Assembly: GCF_028389875.1 (NCBI RefSeq)
Contig: NC_084671.1
Location: 26,443,083 to 26,507,082, forward strand
Source: Rhea pennata
Taxonomy: Eukaryota; Chordata; Aves; Rheiformes; Rheidae
Reading direction: 5' to 3'
Length of the DNA stretch: 64,000 nt
The notes under the pieces are model-generated. The model saw nothing but the letters and a program-made list of their open reading frames with translations, did no database searches and was not told where the DNA came from. Shown piece by piece: positions 29,660 to 39,444 of this stretch (position 1 is its first letter; every line of letters starts with the position of its first letter). The position numbers and the translations under genes were made by a program.

Positions 29660-32290
29660 CCGTTTAGCTTTCCAAGTATCGCGTTAGGAAACCGTATCAG
29701 TGTAACTTAATTTGCAGCCGGGCAGGATCCGTGAAGCTTTTTGTCTTGGACTATGCTAAACCGTTTGCTCTGCTTTGGGGTAGAGGAGTGGGGAGGGTGC
29801 AATTATTAAACTGTAACAAAATAAAACAGACGCTTCATGAGATGATTATGCCGAAGGAGGTACGCCTGTTTGCTGCAAAACTACTTCGGTCAGGCGTGAA
29901 GGCACAGCCTACTTATTTTTTTCCCCCCTCTGTTTATAAATCGCAGAGCCAAATTAGATGTTTGAAAAGGTAAAACTGCTTATAATTGCAAACCTAAGTC
30001 CTAATTCTATCGATATAGTTACTGGATTCGTGAAGGGCGGTGCTGATGAGAGAAATTCGTCCTGTTGGAGCTTCTTCTCTATGTGTCTGTCTTAATCCTC
30101 TGCAGAGAAAGAGGAAACCAAACGTGCAATATGAGGAAAAAAAATACAGAAAGACAGGGCTCAGACCCAGTTACTCCTCTCCTGAGGCTTCTACGTTGGC
30201 CTTAATATATTACCAGCCCCAAGGCCTCTCACTGCCTGGCTGAGTGTGTGGTTAGTTCTCTTTCCACTTCGAATTGCCAACCACCTGCTTTCTTTCAGTG
30301 TCCCCAACAAGAAAGAAATGTCCCCTTTCCTGCATATATATCCACATAATATTTAGTGGCAAGCAAACGCCCCAGGACTCCGCAAATATCCCTGTATATT
30401 TTTTCCTCATCCAACTAAACGATGAGCTCCCAACAGCCCCAAAACAGCCCCTTTCCCACCCCGGCATCACAGCGGTAAGTATCCTTTAAGAAGATACAGG
30501 TTAGACTCCAAGGAGCTTGCTCTTCCTCTTAAAAACGTCCTAGCGAAATCAGGGTCCCCTTTCTCCTGAGGGGGAACACAGGTTCAGTTTGCCTCTGTTT
30601 TAGAGGATCCTTTAGCCCATCGTTGACAGTGGGCTTTTCTCGCTATAACTGTGAGAGAAAATAATTGTCCACTATTTCTTTCAGGAAGGGAAAAGGAATC
30701 AGCATGAGCAGAAGCGGTATGAGGCATAGGATGAATTACTGGAAACACAGTATAAGTTTTACTGTTTAAAATGACAGCTAGACTGTTCCAAGGGAAGGTT
30801 TTCAATTAATTGTTATCTGTATATCTTTGAATCTTAGAAAAATCACAATGTGTTAAAAATGTTTGCCTTTCTGTAATCTATGCTTTCCGTAGTGGGCAGG
30901 ACACCCTGTTTTTTTACAATACCTGCTAACGCTGCTTTTTGCACTCCAAGCACAAAGTTCGTCTTTCTTTTTAAATGCAGCTTAAGCTCCTGGCAGCCTT
31001 TCCAATTATACATGCCTGCTCCATGTCATCATAGTCTTGCTTTCCCTTTGTATCAACATGGGTTACACAATAAAATACCCATGCACACTGAAGGTGGCTT
31101 CTTTCTCCATTTCAAGGGCTTTTCTGCTACCATAATCATTCAGATCCACCAATTTCTTCAACAGCCTAATTCAGGAATAAAAATTTAAGACAATTAACAA
31201 ATCTTATAATTTTCAGCAAACTCATTCTGTGGTGAAAAGTAAAAACAAAACTATACCTTCAAGAAAGGTATGCTGCACTAGTTTAAAAGATGTTTCACTC
31301 TATAGATCTAGATGTTTCAGTCTATAGACCCTACCTGTATTCTGTGAGGTTAAGAAACAGATTATACCTCTTTGGGGCGCAGCGTCCTTCTAAAGGTATA
31401 ATCTTACCCCCAGGTTACAACAGTTGCTATATTTAATTATTACAAGGAGATGGAGAAGAAGCAATATCTAAATGCAGTCTAGCACTGTGTTAGGTCAGCC
31501 AGCAAGTGGCACTTGAAAAGAGAGGCAGATGCTGCAGTCGGTGTTTGAAAGGATTTTGCTCTGTTTCTTCGCGCCTGCCTTTGTGCAAGCACAGCCTTCC
31601 TAGCAGGCAATTGCGCATTTTGTGCGATCCCGCAGTGCTTCTGACTCCTACCCCGGCAGCAGGCTTCACTCGCGCACCCACAGCAGGCTCATGTGCTAGA
31701 AAAGATCATCCCAGCTGTTTGATGGAGGAGATAAGCACTTAAAACAGTGATAGGAAAGTTCTGAACCTGTGCGCTGAAGAATATCACAAACGCCTCTCTG
31801 TGCTGCAAGTAAGTCCTATTCCTTCCGCTAGTCCTGCTCAGTAGTTTCATTACTGGACTAGGAGGCAGAATAGCAAGCGTGCCTAATAACTTTGCAGATG
31901 TTGCAAACTGAAGACTGCAAGGTATGTTGAGATGCAGGCTTCTAGTTCAAAATGCTCTCGACAAATGGGATGCTGGTGTTCAACAGTGATGGGCGCAAGC
32001 TGCTTCTCAGGCGGGAATGACTGAGCATCTACCATGGACTATCGTGAAAAAGGCAGACCTCATTTAACGTTAGAGAGACGCCGTAGTCAGCAGAGACATA
32101 TAGTCAGCAATGGCAAGGCTTCTGCTGGAGACGTGTCCTGCTATAGGTGGACAAAGATGTAGGAAAGATGGAGGAGGACTACAAGGAAGTAGGATGTAGG
32201 AAGACTATTCAGGAAAGATGTAGGAAAGCTAAACAGTGTTGACAGTGGATTAGTGGGAATGACTAAATATATAGGAAAAAAATGGCCCTC
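29660..32290. other. Intergenic region upstream of ATG16L1
   Basis: Apart from the exon-like segment at 30299-30475 I see no supported gene. A GATGTAGGAAAG-type motif recurs a few times near 32155-32230. Confidence 0.5.
30299..30475 (+). other. Exon-like segment on the plus strand (possible divergent transcript)
   Basis: A strong acceptor (TGCTTTCTTTCAG) is followed after 177 bp by a strong donor (ATCACAGCG/GTAAGTATC). It lies 0.8 kb on the other side of the ATG16L1 CpG island. A frame is open through it but shows no family resemblance, so a non-coding divergent RNA is likelier than a protein. Called from splice signals only. Confidence 0.25.
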
Positions 32291-32299
32291 AAGGGAAGC

Positions 32300-32660
32300 T
32301 TTAAACAGTTAGCATTGTTTGCTGTAAAGAAGAGAAGGCTGAGGCGAAGCATGAGTGGGGTTTGCAAATATATTCTGTCAGAAAAGGAAGACAATAACCT
32401 GAGATTTTTCTTCATGCGGGACAAGACTAAAAGGGTTTATAATTCAGCAAAAAATGCATTATTAGACATTAGGAAAAGCTGCCAAGGCAAGTGAACCTGT
32501 AGAACAGGCAGCTTGAGGTTGATGAGAAACTCCGGCACTGGAGGTATATACCACCAGTGAGCAAGAGCATTCTTCTGCAAAGAATTTGAGTTTACCCTTT
32601 GCTGGTGTGATGAATAGGTTATATCACTTTTCAAGGTCCTCTTTCAAATTAGGCTTTGTT
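32300..32660 (+). mobile_element. Old CR1-family LINE 3' remnant
   Basis: Plus-strand sequence parallels the 3' region of ancient amniote CR1 elements: 'agaagagaaggctgag' near 32330, 'attagacattaggaaaagct' near 32460, 'gtagaacaggcagcttgagg' near 32500 and 'ggttatatcacttttcaaggtcc' near 32617. It is highly diverged. Confidence 0.6.
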
Positions 32661-33224
32661 CTGGATCTTTGTATTTACAGTCAAAAAGAGTGAGTATTTC
32701 CCACATGTGGTTATTTTCTTTGTATTTACAAGCTATAACTATAAAGATGCAAACTGCTGTAAAGTACTGAGCAGCCATTATTTCAAAGCTGACTATCCTT
32801 TTTGTTGCAAAGGTCTCTTGTTTCTTTTCCATTTTCTTTGATATTTTTTTCTTCTTCTCTTCCCTGTGTCACCCTGTGTCTATCGGGGACTGCTTCTACC
32901 CACCTCCCTCCTGTTTCATTATGTCTCATTCTACAGCTTCTCTACTTGTTTTTCTGCAACCTTTCTGCTTGTTTCTGGACCCTGTCTCCTACATCCATTC
33001 CCATTCATCTGTTCCTTCAGAGCCCAACACTGTGGTCTTCCATCTTCATTTCAACGAGTTATGATAGAGGCTAATGCTTTATAATGCAAGATAGTAACCA
33101 ACTCTGCATGTGATGAGTTCAAACCTTGAAAAAATCTAATTAAGTGGTAATAATAAGCTAAATGTGCAGCAGATTACCATCAACAACATAAAATCTCCTT
33201 GCTTTCATTTAAGTATCACAGAAG

Positions 33225-33310
33225 ATAGAGAATCACAGAACCGTTGAGGCTGGAAGTGACTTCTGGAGATCGTTTAGTTGAGCCCCTCAAATCACAGCAA
33301 ATGTTCATGT
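33225..33310 (-). mobile_element. CR1 3'-end fragment
   Basis: Read on the minus strand, it shows the avian-type CR1 end: a 'gatctccagaagtcacttcc' segment, then 'agcctcaacggttctgtgattct'. It is a short truncated insertion, as is usual for CR1. Confidence 0.8.
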
Positions 33311-33535
33311 CTAGTCTTCATGATGTCTCCTGCAATATTGAATTTTTGAGGCTACAGCTTTGATTACAGTTCTCTGAATGCTACAGAAGAGCGTTGATTA
33401 GTTTTCACCAAAAAGGATATGTTGAAGCCCTTGCACATATGCTTGCAGCAACTGAATCTCTTTGGGCAAAACTTTATTTTATTCATCGCTAGTAGCTGAA
33501 ATCAGATTAAGCAGAATTGTGACAACTCCCCCTAC

Positions 33536-33671
33536 CCATGGTTGCAATTGTGAGTGGACTCATACAGATCACACTGTGAACCAGCAGGTTGTTCTGCAAT
33601 GGTGAATTAACCTCAGCATGTCTAATGCGCACCTTTTGCTTAGCTGCCTTGGGAGCTAATACAGAGATGAT
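33536..33671 (-). pseudogene. Exon-like segment, possible transglutaminase-like barrel 2
   Basis: This 136-bp segment has an excellent acceptor (TTTTATTTGCAG) and donor (CCATGG/GTAGGG). The open frame begins IISVLAPKAAKQKVRI and includes VNSPLQNNLLVHSVI. In transglutaminases the twelfth exon is of about this size and has an I-x-V-L-G-x(n)-V-x-V-x-(F/V)-x-NPL-x(3)-L pattern; here NSPL replaces NPL. Its entry phase fits the exit phase of the segment at 34018-34193. No catalytic core was found nearby, so it would be a remnant or a different family. This assignment is inference. Confidence 0.3.
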
Positions 33672-34017
33672 CTGCAAATAAAAATACAACAGAATAATGG
33701 TAACAAGCCAAGAACAAAAGTTCACAGATACTTGGTACTCAGAAGTCATCATTTTTGTTTTATCATGCAGCGTAAAAAATAAAGCAAATTAAAGTAGATT
33801 TTAAAAAATCTTTCTTCTGTCATCCTGGGATTCAACTGTGGAGGAATCTTTGAAAGATGTCAGAAGTCTTAACACAAATGCGATCCTAAAATGTTTCTTA
33901 TTAAGAGTCACATCTGAAACAACTTCACGTGCACACAGTAGAAGTAATAAGGAGATCTTTTTCATATTCATCTGAATAATAATGTTTGCTTATATATATA
34001 GAAAGAACATCTTGTAC

Positions 34018-34193
34018 CTCTGCAGCTAACACCTTTTCTACAGTAGGGAAATTTGGCATGTTAAAATGACTATTTGCGTAATAAGTCCCTTCCATAAGCA
34101 CTCGCAGGAAGGCACAGGTGACTGCACCTCCTTTGTGGTGGCCGATGTGAGCAGCTGCTGTAACAAGACGCTCCTCCAGCTGCTCTTCATAGG
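34018..34193 (-). pseudogene. Exon-like segment, possible transglutaminase-like barrel 1 end
   Basis: This 176-bp segment is bounded by acceptor TTTTTTGTGCACAG and donor GTACAAG, open in one frame with phase 2 entry and phase 0 exit. It starts YEEQLEERLVTAAAHIG, which resembles the Y-E-x-Y-x(3)-L-V-x(2)-A-A stretch at the equivalent place in TGM1-type transglutaminases. Similarity beyond that stretch is weak. It may be coding, a decayed exon, or chance. Confidence 0.3.
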
Positions 34194-35832
34194 CTGTGCA
34201 CAAAAAACAGGGAAAGTCACAGACTCCCTCATTAAATACTTCACCCTCAACAAAACCAGCATCGTGCAGATGCAACTGGCACGTGTTATGGCACCAGACT
34301 GCTGATTGCCATCACAGTTCAAGAGAAGCCTTCACCTTCCGCTCAACTTTCCTACTACACAATCCACGTTCTCCTGCTGCACCTGTCCTTTATGTTATGA
34401 CTACGGGATATAGTGAATCTTGGTAGGGATGGAGACCCTTTAGCAAGTATCCTGCAGTGGAAAGTGTGCATTTCTCTGGTAGAGGTTAAGAAAACAGAAA
34501 ATACGCATTTGGATACTGTGCATTTCCAACCTCTTCCAGCCACTTATGGCCACCCACAATGATGGTTGCCACCTGGAGCCCTGAGTTAGGAGGGAATATC
34601 TGCGAATTGCCTTGGGTTATCTTGGCTAATCAGCTATTCCTGACATCCATAGTTTCATTGTAAACAACACCTGAGCCTTCAGAAAGTTACAAAAATTAGG
34701 AGTTGTACCTGGGGGAAATCAATGCATTTTTGGACAATACATTCCTCCGCTCATAATATGGACTAATTGAACAGGAAAATTACAAGGAAAACAGAGAGAG
34801 GTAAAAATTTTAGCAAGTCTTTCATTCTAAAAACAAAAAGGAGGATAGCAACTAAATAATTAGCTTTGAGCAATATAGAAAATCACTGGTAGATTTAAAG
34901 AGAGTGCTTGGTCCCCGCAGACTAGAGGCCTAAGCAACATGACTTCTAACAACGTTAAAATTTTCCTCTTGCTTTTTTGGTAGTGATCAACTCTTCTTTC
35001 TTTCTTTTTTATTGTTTTCACTCTTCCTTGAGCCATTTTCTGTAAGACCCTACCTTTACTACGAAGGAAATCTATAGACTGCTGTAACATTTTAGAAAAA
35101 CTCCTAACAGCTCCCTATGATGGTTTTACTGTTGACAGGACAAGTAAGCTTGCGTCAGATGCGTCAGGCTCAGGCAGGAGCCTGGCTTTTAAAAAGTCAC
35201 CGTGTTCTGCAACATTACATACTGTAGCTAGATACTTGAAGCATTTTTGATAGCTAGGTCTCCATGGAAATAAGTTCACTAAGACTGCAGCTATTTTAAG
35301 ACCTTAAAATAAAGGAATCAAGAAGGCTGAGGTTAGGACCTGCATCTGGGAGAAGTCAGTCAATTTTTGGACAATTCACACCCTTCACTTCATAACTTCC
35401 ACTTGCACTATCTGTACTAACTTAATTGGACAGTAACACAGATTGCAGAAAAAATGTAGCAAAAGCAATGCGCCTGGTTTGGGAACAGAAAGTCTTGGGC
35501 CCAGGGCTGTCTGAGAAAGCAGCAGCTTGTATTTGGTCCCCATCAGTTTGTGTCCTGCATCATCTCTATGAACACTCACAAAAATGAACAAACAAACAAT
35601 CCCATAAGCACACAACCTGTTTGTTAACCTCTAATTTGCTAATATTCACATCTGGAAAGCTCCCACAGTTGGTATATCAACTCTGTCACCTCTAGATACA
35701 GCTAGTTCTACTATAAAGAAAAGTATTATGCACTCTCATTATGTTTTTGCACCAGCCCATTTCTACCACTTTATGTCTAAGCTACTCACCTTTGAAGTCT
35801 CTCTTCTACAGAGCCCTGAGAAAGCTCTTTCA

Positions 35833-36038
35833 GAGTCTTCTTCTGACCATTTTCCTTTCTGACCACCTGCAAGAGGTCAGGTGGCATTCACCATCATTCC
35901 TGTCATGGAGACATGGCTCAGACTCTGTTTGGTGCTGCAAGTGATAATCCTTATCCAACTCCTGAGCCTCTGAAGAGTAAAACATTTTTTCTTCTGCAAC
36001 CTTGGCAAAGACCATCTCTTCTCTGGCAATATACCTTT
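35833..36038 (-). pseudogene. Exon-like segment of unknown identity
   Basis: The acceptor CTGTCCTTTAG is followed by an open frame starting RYIAREEMVFAKVAEEK and reaching a stop at 35830. Its donor is unclear. VFAKV resembles the VFAEVNAD motif at the end of transglutaminase catalytic cores, but in that case its order relative to the segment at 38066 would be wrong. Low confidence. Confidence 0.18.
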
Positions 36039-37849
36039 CTAAAGGACAGGCCAAATCAAGTATTATACATTTCCATCAGACTGTTAAGAAGTCCACTGTT
36101 CTCATGTTCTGCTCATCTGTAAATCTGGGCCAAATTTATACCATATTCCCAATTATGAGAATATTTTTGCAAGAAGCAGCTATCTTTGCTTCATGTAAAG
36201 CTGTTACTTTACAAACTTTGGGCAATATACTTTCTTTTTCACAGCTTAGAAGCCAGTGGGAAAACAGCAGCATCACAGAGAAGCTTAGCCTGTCTAATTA
36301 TTGAGAGGTTAAAAACTTTTTGCAGAAAATCTGTTGTGTGTTTTCGTCTCCAAAGATACACGCACACATACAGAATTCTGTAGGAACCGATTTAGCTTTC
36401 CACACTAGTGAGAAAATTCACCTGTCCCAGGAAGGTTACTCAATGGCCGTACCAGTTCTTCTGGAATCTGAAATGGGAAAGCGAAACCCTCCCTAGGGCC
36501 AGGGAAGTACCACAGCTATTGAATTATTAGGATTACACAGGGAGGATTCTGTTGAATAGAGCAAGAAGATTGTAAGCTCATGGACTATCTTGCTGACTTG
36601 TACATTACAGAGCGAGGTGTTTCAGTAGTGGTGCCTTGAAATGCCCATCTCTACGGTAGAAAAACCTCTCTCCGCAATGGTTTGTATGTACAGATCGTCC
36701 TCTCCCACCCGTTCTCAGAAGCCTGTGCTCAGCCTCTTCTGCACCAGGAAAGCTACTGTCCATTTTCCACACGCGCACGATGGGTAACGATACCTGCTAG
36801 CAGGTGCTACAGTTTCTAAAGCGGTTGTATCCAGAGAGGGTGTGTGCACACAGACGCACGCATCCTCAGTCACAGCAGTGCAGTGGCATTGTCACAGCTT
36901 CCCTACACTCCTCCGTGCCTTCAGCATTTCTTCTGGGCAGGGACTTCTGTCTCTAGGTGACCTGGCGTAATACCGGACTAAAGCTGAATCACGTGCCAGG
37001 TAGTTCTGAATTTTCAATAAGGAATGATTAGAAAGGTGGCTATTTTATTATTTTTAAGTAATCATCATGGAAACAATAGCAAGGATCAAGTCACAAACAG
37101 GCATAGCCTCATTGTAACCACTGCATTAATACTTAACATGAATATAATAGAAATAACAAGTATGTTAACATTATTCATTCTCAGTCAATGAACAAAAGTG
37201 TACAGTAAAGTCAGCATTAATCTATTAGGAATGCTACAAAACCAGCCAGCCAGTGTCCTTCAAAAGCAGAGTCCTTGCCATAAGAGAGGCTGGAGCGACT
37301 GCTGTCCCTTCAGGCAGCTCTACTCCTAGGCTGCATATGAACCTGGCCAGTTCTCTCCCATTTCTGCATGTAGTTCTACCATTTTACTTTGTTTATTAGG
37401 GGTAAAAAAAGCACTACCTGCCAGGAAAAAAGGGCTACAGTGCCAAGGGCCAGCCCTCACACTCAGCATGAATCCACGTACGCAGCCTGGGAGCCCACAC
37501 GAGGCAAAACTGGCTCCTTCGACAGTGTGTTACATTCATCAGTATCTGCTCTTCAGACTTGATTCCCTCCCTCCCCTAACTCCCTGCTGCATGGATGTGA
37601 CATGCTTTTGGAGCTGTACCGCTTTCAAGATGCTTTCTTTTACATGTTCATCATTCTTTAAGAGGAATTCCGTAACTCAAAATAAAAATTCTGCTTTTGT
37701 ATAAAGGGCACTCTTTAAATACACCTCTTCCATCTCCTAGTCCTTATACCGTACCTTCCTCTTCAAAGCATTTACTAATGTGTATATTTAACCATCTGCC
37801 TCTTAACAGAAGTACCAAAGTGACACTACAAAAGGCTAACTTGTATTTG

Positions 37850-38066
37850 TTACTGTGGTCCAGGCTCCTCTTGGTCTGAGCAACACGGGGTAAGTTTCTC
37901 AGCTAGAGCATTTTCACAATCATAAAGAGAGAGATACACTCTCAAAATAAAAGTTCCCGGTCTTTTCAGCACCAGACCAGAGGATATCAATGTGAACGTA
38001 GCAGTAATCTCCATCTTTCTTCCCATCAGGATTTCTCCTAGGGTGATATCAGCCACGTTGTTTTCA
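37850..38066 (-). pseudogene. Exon-like segment, possible transglutaminase-like barrel 1 start
   Basis: A strong acceptor (TCTTTTCTCTACAG) opens a frame with LGEILMGRKMEITATFT, similar in pattern to the first barrel of factor XIII A and other transglutaminases (G-K-x-F-x-L-x-I-T-F). The frame then runs to a stop at 37850. It lies 0.8 kb beyond the INPP5D stop codon and could alternatively be INPP5D 3'UTR or an alternative terminal exon. Confidence 0.25.
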
Positions 38067-38427
38067 CTGTAGAGAAAAGAGAAGACATCACCTTGTCTAC
38101 TGCCACTTCTGTACATTTTTCTGGAGAAGAAAAAAACCACTACAGCTTGTTCCTGTGGACTCTCTTTTTGCCCCTAACTCACATATTAAACCCTCCCCTA
38201 CTCCTTCTGACTTGGTGGAAAAAAAGCAGCCCAGGAAAGTAGATATTTCCTTTTCATTTTAAATAATAAAATAATAAAACCATAAACCAGTGGTGAGAGT
38301 TTCATGAAATCACTGAAATGAATGCTGTCGAGTGGCACAGCATTTACTGCTTCAACAGCAGTGTTTTTGAACAACACTGTTTTCATTTCATAAGTGCTTT
38401 CCATAGCTAACTGCTTTTAATTATCTT

Positions 38428-38433
38428 TTTATT
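38428..38433 (-). terminator. INPP5D: Candidate INPP5D polyadenylation signal
   Basis: AATAAA on the minus strand about 410 bases after the INPP5D stop codon, the nearest canonical hexamer. The true 3' end may be further left. Confidence 0.4.
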
Positions 38434-38840
38434 AATTATGGCAAAGCAAATCTATCAGCCTATAGCATAGTTTTGTTCTGTGCCAAGCCAAGTTTTGACA
38501 TTCTCAGAAATAACGCAGTATGAGTCAAATCAGCAACGAAGTAGCTGAGTCTATGCATTCCTCCTCTGGCCACCAAACTTAAAACAGTCCAGAAGAAATT
38601 AAAGCTTCGTGCAAAACTAAGGCCATGGCCAAGGCCATGGTTTCACAACGGGACGTGTTCTTCAGCAATACTGCTTTAAGACATTCCCTTGCCTCCTGCG
38701 CTCTGCAGCCCTGGCACGTTTGTGGGACAGTGCTCTGAGCCTGTTTGGGAAATACACAGCAGAGGCAGGGTGATGAAGTCAGTACTACTCTTAAGTATTT
38801 TCTACCGTGAAATCACAGTCTAATAAAACCCCCCCTGCCC

Positions 38841-39444
38841 TTACTCCTCTGATTCCCAGGAGAAACACACCGGTGTGGTTGTCCTGCCAACTGGCCCCTC
38901 TTCTATCCGATGCTTCCCGGAGTGAGGGAGCTCTGAACTGTCCCGATAGTCTCTGCCCTTGGAGTTCTGCATGTCCAGTACCGCCCGGCTCTTCGAGGGA
39001 AGGGGTGGCTTGTTGAGCTGACCCTGGACGCTTGAGCTGACTTCAGACCGGGGTGGCTTGATGAGTTTTTTGAGTGGCGCTGAGTTTTCCAGCGATGTAG
39101 TCACCTTTGGTTTGCCTTGAGTCTTTTCACTTGCATTTTTTTCTTCTGTTTGGCTGGAGCAGGTATAGGAGCGGAATCGCTGTGTGGGCACGAGGAAAGC
39201 TGTCGACGGCTGTTTGCTGCAGGTCTTGCTCTCCGACTCTTGTAGTTTTGTGAGATGAATGCTCTGATCATGCAGGGGTGGCTGCTCTTTTCGTGAGGCC
39301 TTGGGGTAGTCCTGCTCTTTCTTCAATGCTGCCTTCCCCTTAGAGCCCATGGAGCCATATAGCGGGTTCTCAAACATCTCTGGCTTTTGCTGTCCCTCCT
39401 CCTGCAGCAAAGGCTCTGCTGTGTTTTTCCCCAGTTCAGGTGGC
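38841..39444 (-). CDS. INPP5D: INPP5D last coding exon, tail with NPLY
   Basis: It encodes PPELGKNTAEPLLQEE, then MFENPLYGSMGSKG (the second NPxY motif), proline/lysine-rich SH3-type segments (LIKPPRSE, KPPLPSKSRAVL) and SKGRDYRDSSELPHSGKHR before the C-terminus. The acceptor is GATGACTGTAG; the stop is TAA. The final residues after VGRTT extend a little further than in mammals. Confidence 0.93.

Noticed and set aside
38198-38404. Minus-strand open frame of 68 residues after the INPP5D stop
   Set aside because: It lies between the stop codon and the polyadenylation candidates, lacks splice signals or a motif, and is best read as INPP5D 3'UTR or spacer.
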